A DNA stretch of 64,000 nt from Anaerobiospirillum thomasii (lineage in GTDB: Bacteria > Pseudomonadota > Gammaproteobacteria > Enterobacterales > Succinivibrionaceae). Below, piece by piece: positions 17,240 to 25,548 of this stretch; position 1 is the first letter of the stretch, and every line of letters starts with the position of its first letter. Position numbers and translations under genes: made by a program. Below the pieces are notes generated by a model that made no database searches, had not been told where the DNA came from, and saw only the letters and a list, made by a program, of their open reading frames with translations. Where the stretch lies: the NCBI RefSeq assembly GCF_900445255.1, contig NZ_UAPU01000007.1:822001-886000 (forward strand), written 5' to 3'.

Positions 17240-17313
17240 GCATCAGGTTAAATAAATGAGACACAGATTGCATCTTTATAAAATGCATGTGCATTTTTAG
17301 TTAAACCTGATGC
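17240..17313. repeat. Nested inverted repeats between glgP and flhB
   Basis: Outer arms GCATCAGGTT (17240-17249) and AACCTGATGC (17304-17313) enclose an inner hairpin AAAATGC-ATGT-GCATTTT (17280-17297). It lies just past the flhB stop on the minus strand and could end flhB transcription or bind protein upstream of glgP. The function is not clear. Confidence 0.55.
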
Positions 17314-17338
17314 TCTGCGATTTTTTTAAGGTTAGAAC

Positions 17339-18466
17339 CTAGAATCTAAGCTCATCTGGAATTGGCAGATCAGGATCAAGATCGCGCGGACGGTTAGGGG
17401 TTTTACCCTCTTTAAAGGCTTTGTTGCCAATAACAAAGGCCAAAACCTGAGCCACGGCTTTGAACAGACCGTTGGGAATTTCCTTGTCAAGCTCTGTTGT
17501 ATAGTAGATAGAGCGGGCTAAAGGCGGCAGCTGCAGAACAGGCACATCTGTCTCATAGGCAATTTCCTTGATTTTATTGGCCACCTCATCTACACCTTTG
17601 GCCACAACAATAGGGGCAGTGCTGCCCTCTGGATCATAGGATAAAGCCACAGCATAGTGCGTAGGATTGGTTACCACCACATCTGCTGTTGGTACATTCT
17701 GCATCATACGGCGGGCTGCCATCTGATACTGCATCTGACGGATTTTGGATTTGATCTGCGGATTACCTTCCTGCTCTTTAAACTCATCTTTAACTTCCTG
17801 CTTGGACATGCGCAGCTCTTTTTTATAGTTCCAGATCTGAAAAGGCACGTCGATAAGCACAATAGGCACCATGGCCATAACAATAATAAGCATGAGCTTA
17901 TAGAGTATGAATATAGCCTTGCCAATGGCACTCATAGGATCGATAAAGCTTAAATTGAGGATCTGCTGCACCTGCCCCTTGAGCACAAAGTAGCAGAACA
18001 GGCCTATAAAGGTAACCTTGGCTATACTTTTGACAAGCTCAACTAATGAGTTGGCACTGAAAATTCTTTTGATGCCGCTCAAAGGATTTAACTTTGAGAA
18101 TTTTGGCATCATAGCCTCCTGCGAAAAGTTCATGCCGCCAAGCATGATGGAGCCTATGATGGCAAAGAGCATCATTATAAAGGTGACGGCCAGAAGAGGC
18201 ATGGCAATAAAGACAAGATCCTGCACAAAGATACGTGCCATCTCATCTTCTGTAAAAACCTGATCGCGGCTTAGAGTAAAGGATGTAAGCATTACATCAC
18301 GCATACCCACAGCCAGATAGCCCGACATGGCCCATAAAGCCAGGACTCCAGATAAGAGTACGAACAGCGTGGCAGCCTCCCTTGAGCGGGGAACCTGACC
18401 ACGCTTACGCGCGTCAGATATCTTTTTGTCGGTCGGTTGTTCTGTCTTCTCTGCTCCGTCAGACAT
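17339..18466 (-). CDS. flhB: FlhB, flagellar type III export switch protein
   Basis: FlhB is an inner-membrane part of the flagellar export gate that switches export from rod/hook to filament subunits. Its 375 residues show the family N-terminus AEKTEQPTDKKISDARKRGQ, four membrane segments between about 30 and 210, and the self-cleaving NPTH in VVVTNPTHYAVAL, followed by the cytoplasmic export domain. FlhB genes normally sit with fliR or flhA; here the gene starts 11 bases after parE, apparently in the same transcript. It fits with FlrBC in showing a flagellated cell. Confidence 0.95.
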   Translation of the reverse strand: MSDGAEKTEQPTDKKISDARKRGQVPRSREAATLFVLLSGVLALWAMSGYLAVGMRDVMLTSFTLSRDQVFTEDEMARIFVQDLVFIAMPLLAVTFIMMLFAIIGSIMLGGMNFSQEAMMPKFSKLNPLSGIKRIFSANSLVELVKSIAKVTFIGLFCYFVLKGQVQQILNLSFIDPMSAIGKAIFILYKLMLIIVMAMVPIVLIDVPFQIWNYKKELRMSKQEVKDEFKEQEGNPQIKSKIRQMQYQMAARRMMQNVPTADVVVTNPTHYAVALSYDPEGSTAPIVVAKGVDEVANKIKEIAYETDVPVLQLPPLARSIYYTTELDKEIPNGLFKAVAQVLAFVIGNKAFKEGKTPNRPRDLDPDLPIPDELRF

Positions 18467-18477
18467 TTAAGGCCTCT

Positions 18478-20397
18478 TTAATCAAGCATTTCTGCTTTGT
18501 CGCCATTGCTCTCAAGCCAGCATCTTCTGTCACCGGCTCTTTTTTTAGATAATAGCATATCCATAAGCGCAAAAGTACTCTGTGCACTCTCATCTGTCAA
18601 AGTCAGCTGCATAAGACGGCGTGACTGAGGCGAGAGTGTAGTCTCTCTTAACTGCTCAGGATTCATCTCACCTAAACCCTTAAAGCGCTGAATCTTGATA
18701 TTCTCAAGCTTGTAGCCACGCTTTAAAAACTGCTTCTGTTTAAGCGCCAGCTCCTCATCATCAAGGGCATATTCTTTGACCTTGCCGCAGTCAAGACGAT
18801 ACAGAGGCGGACAGGCCACATAAACATGGCCCTCACGTACAAGGGTGGTAAAGTGTTTTACAAAAAGTGCGCACAGCAGCGTGCCAATGTGCAGACCATC
18901 AGAGTCGGCATCGGCTAAAATACAGATTTTATTGTAGCGCAGAGTACTAAGATCATCACTGTCAGGTTCAAGCCCCATAGCCACAGATATGGCTCTTATC
19001 TCCTCTGAGGCAAGAGCTGATGAGGCACTGACCTCCCAGGTATTTAAAATTTTGCCACGCAGAGGCAAAATGGCCTGAAATGAGGCATCACGGGCCTGAC
19101 GGGCCGAGCCGCCTGCCGAATCTCCCTCTACAATAAAAAGCTCGCCGCGTTTTGGATCGGTTGAGGTGCAGTCAACAAGCTTGCCAGGCAGAGCAGGACC
19201 GCGCACAATCTTTTTACGCTCTACAACCTTGGCGCTGGCCTCTCTTTCACGGGCAGCCTGTATCACCATACTGGCCAGATTGCGTCCCACCTCGGCATTG
19301 GCATTTAAATACAGTGAAAAACGATCCTTGACTATACCCTCAACTAAAGAGGCGCAGTGACGTGAGGATAATTTTTCCTTGGTCTGTCCTGCAAACTGTG
19401 GATCGCGTATTTTAACAGCCACTATATATGAACAGCGTGACCAGATATCATCAGCTGTAAGCTTTAAATTGCGCGGCAGCATATTGTGCAGCTCGCAAAA
19501 CTCACGTATGGCATATAAAAGACCTGATCTGAAGCCGTTGACATGGGTGCCGCCCAGAGCTGTAGGAATTAAGTTTACAAATGACTCGCCCAGAGCCTTG
19601 TCACCGCGGCCCTCCATCTCCCAGGTTACAGCAAAGGCAACTTCATATTCCTCATCACACACATTGTCATAAAAAGGAGGATTGGGCTCTATCACTCTGT
19701 TTTGTGAATGGGCCTTGAGATAATCAGAGAGGGTACCTGTAAAGCACCAGTGATCAGAGTCATCCTCATCCTGCTTATTGACATAGTTGACCACAAGACC
19801 TGAGCATAATACAGCCTTGGCTTTTAAAAGATGTTTTAAAGCCTTTAAATCAAAGTCAGGATCATCAAAATAGCTATCATCTGGTATAAATCTTACTGAT
19901 GAGCCATGATTTTTTTTAGCGCAACTGCCTATCTCATGCAGATCCACAACCTTGTTGCCACCGGCATAGGCTATTTCATAAACCACTCCCTCGCGCTGTA
20001 CCCTGGCTATAAGAGATTTGGACAGAGCATTGACCACAGACACGCCCACACCATGCAGACCGCCTGAAAAGGCATAGCTGTCTGATGAGAATTTGCCTCC
20101 TGCATGCAGACGTCCAAAAATAAGCTCAATTGAAGGCACTCCCTCTTTTGGATGTATATCAACAGGCATGCCGCGTCCATTGTCTATAACCTCAATGGAG
20201 CCATCCTCATGCATTATTACATCAATCTGTGTGGCAAAACCAGCCAGCGCCTCGTCTACAGCGTTATCTATAACCTCCATGGCCAGATGATTGGGATTTT
20301 GTGTATCTGTATACATGCCAGGACGTCTGCGTACTGGCTCTAAACCTTCTAAAACCTCAATGGAGGCACCTGTATATTCCTGAATATTTTCTGACAT
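18478..20397 (-). CDS. parE: ParE, DNA topoisomerase IV subunit B
   Basis: ParE is the ATPase subunit of topoisomerase IV, which unlinks daughter chromosomes. Its 639 residues show the GHKL ATPase motifs EVIDNAVDEALAGFA, DNGRGMPVDIHPKEG and GLHGVGVSVVNALS, then the Toprim motifs FIVEGDSAGGSARQARD and ILADADSDGLHIG. The length and the RRRPGMYTDTQNPNHLA start identify ParE rather than GyrB (about 800). The ribosome binding site is weak. flhB follows closely; in E. coli yqiA and cpdA lie immediately upstream, whereas here a two-component system intervenes. Confidence 0.95.
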   Translation of the reverse strand: MSENIQEYTGASIEVLEGLEPVRRRPGMYTDTQNPNHLAMEVIDNAVDEALAGFATQIDVIMHEDGSIEVIDNGRGMPVDIHPKEGVPSIELIFGRLHAGGKFSSDSYAFSGGLHGVGVSVVNALSKSLIARVQREGVVYEIAYAGGNKVVDLHEIGSCAKKNHGSSVRFIPDDSYFDDPDFDLKALKHLLKAKAVLCSGLVVNYVNKQDEDDSDHWCFTGTLSDYLKAHSQNRVIEPNPPFYDNVCDEEYEVAFAVTWEMEGRGDKALGESFVNLIPTALGGTHVNGFRSGLLYAIREFCELHNMLPRNLKLTADDIWSRCSYIVAVKIRDPQFAGQTKEKLSSRHCASLVEGIVKDRFSLYLNANAEVGRNLASMVIQAAREREASAKVVERKKIVRGPALPGKLVDCTSTDPKRGELFIVEGDSAGGSARQARDASFQAILPLRGKILNTWEVSASSALASEEIRAISVAMGLEPDSDDLSTLRYNKICILADADSDGLHIGTLLCALFVKHFTTLVREGHVYVACPPLYRLDCGKVKEYALDDEELALKQKQFLKRGYKLENIKIQRFKGLGEMNPEQLRETTLSPQSRRLMQLTLTDESAQSTFALMDMLLSKKRAGDRRCWLESNGDKAEMLD

Positions 20398-20579
20398 ATC
20401 TGATTCTTATTACTATTACTGGCTGCAGCTTTATGTATATTTATCTTCGTTGCTGCTATTTTAAACCAAAAAAGCTGATTTTTTTTATAAAGCGATGGTA
20501 AAAAGACTGCGGCAAATAAGTCCTGATCCAAAGACAGATTAAAAAAAGATATGCAGGTGCGCCATGTTAACAGGGCTGT

Positions 20580-20615
20580 GTATAAAAGCCTGGCCTTTTT
20601 TAAATAGCCCAGGCT
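20580..20615 (-). terminator. Terminator after the QseBC-like two-component genes
   Basis: Arms AGCCTGG (20587-20593) and CCAGGCT (20609-20615) are followed on the minus strand by TTTTATA. It lies 28 bases past the kinase stop codon. Confidence 0.65.
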
Positions 20616-20642
20616 GTTACAGATAATAGTGTGTATGATTCT

Positions 20643-22085
20643 TTAGCTGTTATCTGTCTTTACAGCTGTGCTTTTTTTTAAATGCAGCGAGGCCTCAAGA
20701 CCGCCAGACTCATGATTTTTAAGCACAATAATACCATCGGTGCGACGGGCTGCCTCATAGGCAATAGACAGACCAAGACCTGTGCCAATAACACTCTCAG
20801 CATCTCCCTTGACCCTGTAGAATGGCTCAAAGACCTTGGATAAATGTTCCTCGTCAATACCCTCGCCATCATCTCTTACACTAAGCACTATCTCTTTGTC
20901 TGTAGCCGTACACAGAAGATCAACCTTGCCGCCATCCTTAGCGTATTTCAGTGCATTTGAGGTCAGATTCTTCATGACACACAACACATCGCCATAGGAG
21001 GCCTCAACTGTATAATCAATACGCCCCTCAACTCCAAAATCAATGCCCCTGTCATCGGCAATTGAGCCTAAATCCTCCACAAGCTTTAAATACAGATCCT
21101 GTATGTTAACCTCGCTTTTAACCACAGCCTCACCCCGTCCCTGCGTTTTAGCAAGAGTGAGCAGTGAGGTCATAAGATCGCGCTCGCGCATAATACCATC
21201 GCGCAGACTGCGCAGTCTCTGCCTGGCCGACTCGTTTAAATCCTCATCCTCAAGAGCCTCAGCCTGCAGCGACAAGGCTGTAAGAGGCGTGCGCATTTCA
21301 TGCGCCGCATCGGCAATAAAACGACGCTGATTCTGCACCGATTCATCAACACGCTCTAAAAGACCGTTGATAGCACCTATAAATGAATCAAGCTCGGTTG
21401 GAATATAGCCATCATCCTTCGTCACAATATTGGACAGATCATCTTTTCTTTTATCAATGCGTCTGGCAATTTTATGTATGGCCCTGAACATAAGATTGAC
21501 GCTGACAATAACAATAGGAATATATAAAAGACTTATACCTATAAACTGCAAAAGCGAGGTGATAAAGGCCTTGGAGCTGATATGATTGATGGCACTTAAA
21601 GGTCTTGCCACCACAAAGCGTCTGCCATTGTTTTTAGTAGCTACAATCATGCGCATGCGCGTATCAGAGACTATGATGTTGTAAAAACCGTTCTCAACTC
21701 CAGGTGGAATAAAGATGGCATCGCCAGGACGGCCAAAGAGAGGAGCTATAATGATATCGTAGCGATGATCAATATCACGCGGCGCAATTACATTGTTTTC
21801 AAGAGCATAGCTACCAGGCTCCTTTCTTTTGTGAAAGAAACTCCTAAACTGCATTTCATGACTGTGGCGCGGTCCCTCCCAGCGCCCAGGCAGCGCCAGA
21901 TTGTAGTTGATAACCACAGCTGCCATCTGTGAGAGCTCCTCATCAATAAAGGTGGTAGCTTCTCTTTTAACGACGCCATAGGACTGAAAACTTGCAAAAA
22001 ATGTGGCTATAAGACCTAAAGTGCAGAAAATAACAATAAGTCGAAAGCGTAAAGAATCCTTTATGACTCTTTTGCTACCTTCCAC
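20643..22085 (-). CDS. Sensor histidine kinase, QseC/PmrB-like
   Basis: The kinase has 480 residues. A membrane segment lies near 13-35, a periplasmic sensor domain of ~125 residues follows, and a second membrane segment near 170-195 (LLYIPIVIVSVNLMFRA) leads to a HAMP linker. HisKA has RRFIADAAHEMRTPLTALSL, a form typical of QseC, and the ATPase domain has NLTSNALKYA, DDGEGIDEEH and GTGLGLSIAYEA. The GTG start at 22085 lies inside the regulator gene (25-base overlap) behind AGAGG. The signal sensed is unknown. In E. coli qseBC also lies a few genes from parE, which supports but does not prove orthology. Confidence 0.82.
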   Translation of the reverse strand: MEGSKRVIKDSLRFRLIVIFCTLGLIATFFASFQSYGVVKREATTFIDEELSQMAAVVINYNLALPGRWEGPRHSHEMQFRSFFHKRKEPGSYALENNVIAPRDIDHRYDIIIAPLFGRPGDAIFIPPGVENGFYNIIVSDTRMRMIVATKNNGRRFVVARPLSAINHISSKAFITSLLQFIGISLLYIPIVIVSVNLMFRAIHKIARRIDKRKDDLSNIVTKDDGYIPTELDSFIGAINGLLERVDESVQNQRRFIADAAHEMRTPLTALSLQAEALEDEDLNESARQRLRSLRDGIMRERDLMTSLLTLAKTQGRGEAVVKSEVNIQDLYLKLVEDLGSIADDRGIDFGVEGRIDYTVEASYGDVLCVMKNLTSNALKYAKDGGKVDLLCTATDKEIVLSVRDDGEGIDEEHLSKVFEPFYRVKGDAESVIGTGLGLSIAYEAARRTDGIIVLKNHESGGLEASLHLKKSTAVKTDNS

Positions 22086-22735
22086 CCTACACCTCTTACA
22101 TTCTTAATATATGAAGCACCGATTTTCTTGCGCAGAGTATGAATAATATACTCAACGGCATTACTCTCAACCTCTTCATCAAAACTGTAAATCTTTTGCT
22201 CAAGTGCCTCACGTGAGAGCACAGCACCAGGTCTTATAATCAAAGCCTCAAGCAGTGAAAACTCACGCGCTGTCAGATCAACGACACGGGTTTTGCCATC
22301 TTCTGTAATTGAAACCTCATGCTCAAGTACATTCAGTGACAATGGACCATTGGTTAAAACAGACTGCACATTTGTGCCAAGACGACGTGTTACAGCTCTA
22401 ATACGGGCTTTGAGCTCACTTAGCTCAAAGGGTTTGACAAGATAGTCATCAGCGCCTCTGTCAAGGCCGTTGACTCTGTCGTCAATAGCATCACGCGCTG
22501 TAAGAATAATCACAGGAGTTTTAAGTCTGCTCTCTCTCCAGCGCATAAGCAGCGTCACTCCGTCAATTCCAGGCAGACCAAGATCGAGCAGTATACAGTC
22601 ATAATCCACATCAAGAGGTGCATACTGAGCATCTGTACCGTTTGTAAGAAGATCCACAGCATAATTGTCCTTGCTTAAAGCATCGCATACAGCAGAGCCA
22701 ATCATAGGATCATCTTCAACCACTAAAATACGCAT
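22061..22735 (-). CDS. OmpR-family response regulator, QseB-like
   Basis: This is a 224-residue regulator. The receiver domain has Asp51 in DCILLDLGLPGIDG, an acidic pair at EDD (7-9) and the conserved Lys in DYLVKPF. The winged-helix domain includes LTAREFSLLEALI and VEYIIHTLRKKIG. It overlaps and precedes its kinase gene. AGGAG lies 6 bases upstream of ATG 22735. QseB, PmrA and TctD regulators are close relatives, so the exact name is left open. Confidence 0.85.
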   Translation of the reverse strand: MRILVVEDDPMIGSAVCDALSKDNYAVDLLTNGTDAQYAPLDVDYDCILLDLGLPGIDGVTLLMRWRESRLKTPVIILTARDAIDDRVNGLDRGADDYLVKPFELSELKARIRAVTRRLGTNVQSVLTNGPLSLNVLEHEVSITEDGKTRVVDLTAREFSLLEALIIRPGAVLSREALEQKIYSFDEEVESNAVEYIIHTLRKKIGASYIKNVRGVGWKVAKES

Positions 22736-22803
22736 GTCATATCTCCTGTGCCTTGCATATGCTTTAAGTCTAAGGGCTTTAAATTAGTTAAGGCTTAGAG
22801 ATC

Positions 22804-23379
22804 TTAAGCTTTAAAAAATTCAAGAATAGATGGGATCTTGGACTCAAAATTATCAAAGGTATGACAGCCGCCATCTTCTATATCCATTTTGCATCCTGCA
22901 TAAAAGCTCTGCGCTTTTGTATAGTCAAGCACCTCATCGCCCCGCTGCAAGAGTACAAAAAGTCTGTCACTGTTAACCTTACATCTTGAATCAAGATAGC
23001 ATATATAAGCTAGCATATCATTATGCAGCTCAAAGTATACGTCTGTTGCTGCATTGTACTGACTGCCCACAAGATCTTTAAAATAATCCTGAGGGTGGAC
23101 ACAAGGATTTAAAAGCGCTGCCTTAAAACCAAACTTATCGGCCATAAGAGTTGAGAAAAAGCCACCCATAGAGCTGCCCACAAGACAGATCTTATCGTGA
23201 CTTTTTTGTGCCTTTTTAAAATAGGCTTCAAGATACTCATAGGCCTCTTTTGGTGTATCAGGAAAATCAGGAGCATCAAAACAAAGTTCAGGCTCATGCT
23301 CCTTTAAATAATTTTTTAAAATAGTGCTTTTTACAGCATTGGGACCTGAGAGAAAACCGTGCACATAGGCAATTAGCAT
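22804..23379 (-). CDS. yqiA: YqiA-type esterase (alpha/beta hydrolase)
   Basis: This small alpha/beta hydrolase of 191 residues has the oxyanion start YVHGFLSGPNAVKS and the nucleophile elbow LVGSSMGGFFSTLMA (GSSMG serine). The E. coli YqiA protein has esterase activity on short acyl esters; its natural role is unclear. It starts 3 bases after the cpdA stop, with GGAGG upstream. The cpdA-yqiA order is the E. coli order. Confidence 0.85.
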   Translation of the reverse strand: MLIAYVHGFLSGPNAVKSTILKNYLKEHEPELCFDAPDFPDTPKEAYEYLEAYFKKAQKSHDKICLVGSSMGGFFSTLMADKFGFKAALLNPCVHPQDYFKDLVGSQYNAATDVYFELHNDMLAYICYLDSRCKVNSDRLFVLLQRGDEVLDYTKAQSFYAGCKMDIEDGGCHTFDNFESKIPSILEFFKA

Positions 23380-23382
23380 AAA

Positions 23383-24219
23383 CTAATAACCTCCAACTCC
23401 AAGATCGGGAACAAATCTGCCAGATGGCAGACGAAAAACTTTGGTGCTTATATCGCCATTTGGCTCTAAAGTCAGATAACGCCAGCCGGGGCCGCGCATA
23501 TCAAGAGCAAAGTCATGCGAGAAAGGCTCAAACTGAATAGAGGTTGAGGGACTTGCTATATAGCGTATATTATCCACAGTCTTGTCATATTCCTGATGCA
23601 CATGACCTGAGAGCACCAGACGCAGTTTTGGTATAAGATGCAGCGCCGAGATAAACTCATCCTGATTGTGCATAGTCTGTGTATCAAGCCAGCGGCTACC
23701 TACAAGATGTGGCAGATGATGGACGCATACAGCAGTATTCAGTTCAGGATTGTTAAGCGCATAGGTCAGCATAAAATCAATTTCCGACCTGTCCACCCAG
23801 CCATGCGGCACAGCGTAGACTTCAGAATTTAAAAATATAAACTGCCAGGTGCCAATACGCAGATAGCGGCTGGTATTAATACCAAGATGACCCATAATAC
23901 TATACATCAGAGGACCGTCATCATGATTGCCAGGGACAAAAAAGACAGGAGCGTTTAAAAGCTTTACCAGCGATGCAAAACGCTGATAGGACTCTGCTGA
24001 GTAATCCTGAGATAAGTCGCCGGTGACAAAGATGCAGTCATATGGCATATGCTGATTGACTATGGTCTCTATTACAGCCTTGAAGCTGTCGGCCGTACGT
24101 ACACCAAGCAGTTTGCCGTTTTCACTGGCAAACAGGTGCATATCAGTCAACTGCAAAATACTTATCTGACCTGTATCGCATTTGGTCTGCAGTACTTGCT
24201 CTTTAGTCATTTTATCCAT
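23383..24219 (-). CDS. cpdA: CpdA, 3',5'-cyclic AMP phosphodiesterase
   Basis: CpdA hydrolyses cyclic AMP and so sets the level of CRP signalling. The calcineurin-type metallophosphoesterase motifs are clear: QLTDMHLF, FVTGDLSQDYS, FVPGNHDDG and LVLSGHVHQEY, all binding the two-metal centre. It is 278 residues from ATG 24219, close to E. coli (275). In-frame TTG 24222 and ATG 24210 are alternatives, and no ribosome binding site is decisive. Confidence 0.92.
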   Translation of the reverse strand: MDKMTKEQVLQTKCDTGQISILQLTDMHLFASENGKLLGVRTADSFKAVIETIVNQHMPYDCIFVTGDLSQDYSAESYQRFASLVKLLNAPVFFVPGNHDDGPLMYSIMGHLGINTSRYLRIGTWQFIFLNSEVYAVPHGWVDRSEIDFMLTYALNNPELNTAVCVHHLPHLVGSRWLDTQTMHNQDEFISALHLIPKLRLVLSGHVHQEYDKTVDNIRYIASPSTSIQFEPFSHDFALDMRGPGWRYLTLEPNGDISTKVFRLPSGRFVPDLGVGGY

Positions 24220-24673
24220 CAAACAAAACTTATTTTACTGCCACTTCATACAGGCAAAATTAAATCTGTTGTTATCTTACACTAATTAATCGGCTTGCAA
24301 TTTACCATCTTGGCACTTTATCTATTTTTTTAACAAATTTGCAAACAAGTTCACTTTTTAGATAGAATTATACATTAAAACAAAAGGTTAATTAGAGAGC
24401 CTAAATTAAATATGATAGCCAAAGCCCCCATAAAAAAAATTGATACAAATGCGCTAATAAACTTTTAGAATTGAGTATCAGGCAGATGCTCTGAATATTT
24501 TATGCCTATCTATGCTGATAGGTTAAGCCCTCTCTTGCGTATGGCACCTGTAACAGCATCTACATGCTGTGTATAACAAGGTTAACCTGCTGCGCTATAA
24601 AGTTAAATTCAAATAACTTGATCTTAAATTATTGTATGGTGCCACATAATATCCATCTTGCATATAACTCTTT
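24220..24673. other. Gene-poor stretch upstream of cpdA
   Basis: No open frame with a ribosome binding site is visible. It should hold the cpdA promoter. A small hairpin ACAGCAT-CTAC-ATGCTGT occurs at 24553-24570 and the palindrome GGTTAACC near 24580. No function is assigned. Confidence 0.4.
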
Positions 24674-25137
24674 TTAGTCAGATCTGTCCTGCTTTGACAT
24701 ATTGCCCAAAGACGCTATCTCACAGTATTTTCTACAAAAGCCAATGCCTATGCTCTATACCTGTGTATAAAAAAGATCTGCATACCTTTAAAAGAGACAT
24801 AGATAACAGGCAGCTGCCCCATAACCTTATCGCGCAGCTCTTTATACTCTTTCTGATAGACTGCAAGATTAAGGTCATTGTCTATAAAGAGCTTTTGCTG
24901 ATAGGAGGTGTCCCCAGGATTTTTATAGTCAAGCTCACAAAAGGCCTTTATCATGGACATATTAAGAGTTTTACCAAAGCGGCGAGATCTTATGAATAAG
25001 GCATTTTCAACCTCATCAGAGCTTTCAAGGAGATTTTTTAGGAATGAGGTCTTATCTACATAATATGCATTAGTAGTAATAATTTTTTCAAAGCTCTCAC
25101 ATCCTGGCAATACTTTTGGCTATGCAAGTGTGTCCAT
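24674..25137 (-). pseudogene. Remnant of an AAA-ATPase-like/PD-(D/E)XK family gene
   Basis: The minus strand from ATG 25137, with AGAGG 8 bases upstream, reads MDTLA, then a TAG stop at codon 6, then continues in the same frame as the family N-terminus (GCESFEKIITTNAYYVDKT, RSRRFGKTLNMSMIKAF, LPVIYVSFKGM). After about 115 codons the frame departs from the family and stops at 24748. A second frame just beyond reads IGIGFCRKYCEIASLG before a stop at 24674, which resembles the C-terminal end of the same family. The intact genes are usually over 500 codons. I read this as a gene killed by a nonsense change plus a large internal deletion with frameshift. Confidence 0.7.
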
Positions 25138-25494
25138 AATAAAAACCTCTAATGCTCTATGATTTATATGTAATACCTTTGTATGCCATTTTATGATTTT
25201 TAGTGCATCAATGTGAGCACTTTATCCCTATGATACTTGCTTTCTTGATAAATTAAAACACAGACTGTCAGTGCTGCAACAGCTTTACATAAAGCCCTAT
25301 AACTTTCAGGATTTATTTGTTAGGTCAAGTAAAAAATTGTGGGGTGCTAGCAGTTACTAACTATATGATAGCAGGTAGAGCAAAGTTAGCATAAGTTATC
25401 TAAAGTCTAAAATGCTTAAGATCGTGCCATATTGTTAATGCAAAAACACTGTGCGATGAAAAATCCCATATATTGTGCCATTGAGCCTTAAAAT
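25138..25494. other. Gene-poor stretch between the pseudogene and the der terminator
   Basis: No gene, tRNA or convincing repeat is seen. It is low-complexity A/T-rich sequence and probably contains promoter remains of the pseudogene. Confidence 0.4.
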
Positions 25495-25527
25495 ATACAA
25501 AAGAGCATGAGTTTAAACCCATGCTCT
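25495..25527 (-). terminator. Terminator after der
   Basis: Arms AGAGCATG (25502-25509) and CATGCTCT (25520-25527), with further pairing inside, are followed on the minus strand by TTTTGTATATTTT. It lies 22 bases past the der stop. Confidence 0.75.
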
Positions 25528-25548
25528 AGCTCAAAAGTTTATTGAATA

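Noticed and set aside
24658-24999. Plus-strand 113-codon open frame
   Set aside because: It is antisense to the AAA-ATPase-like pseudogene, has no ribosome binding site and resembles nothing known to me.
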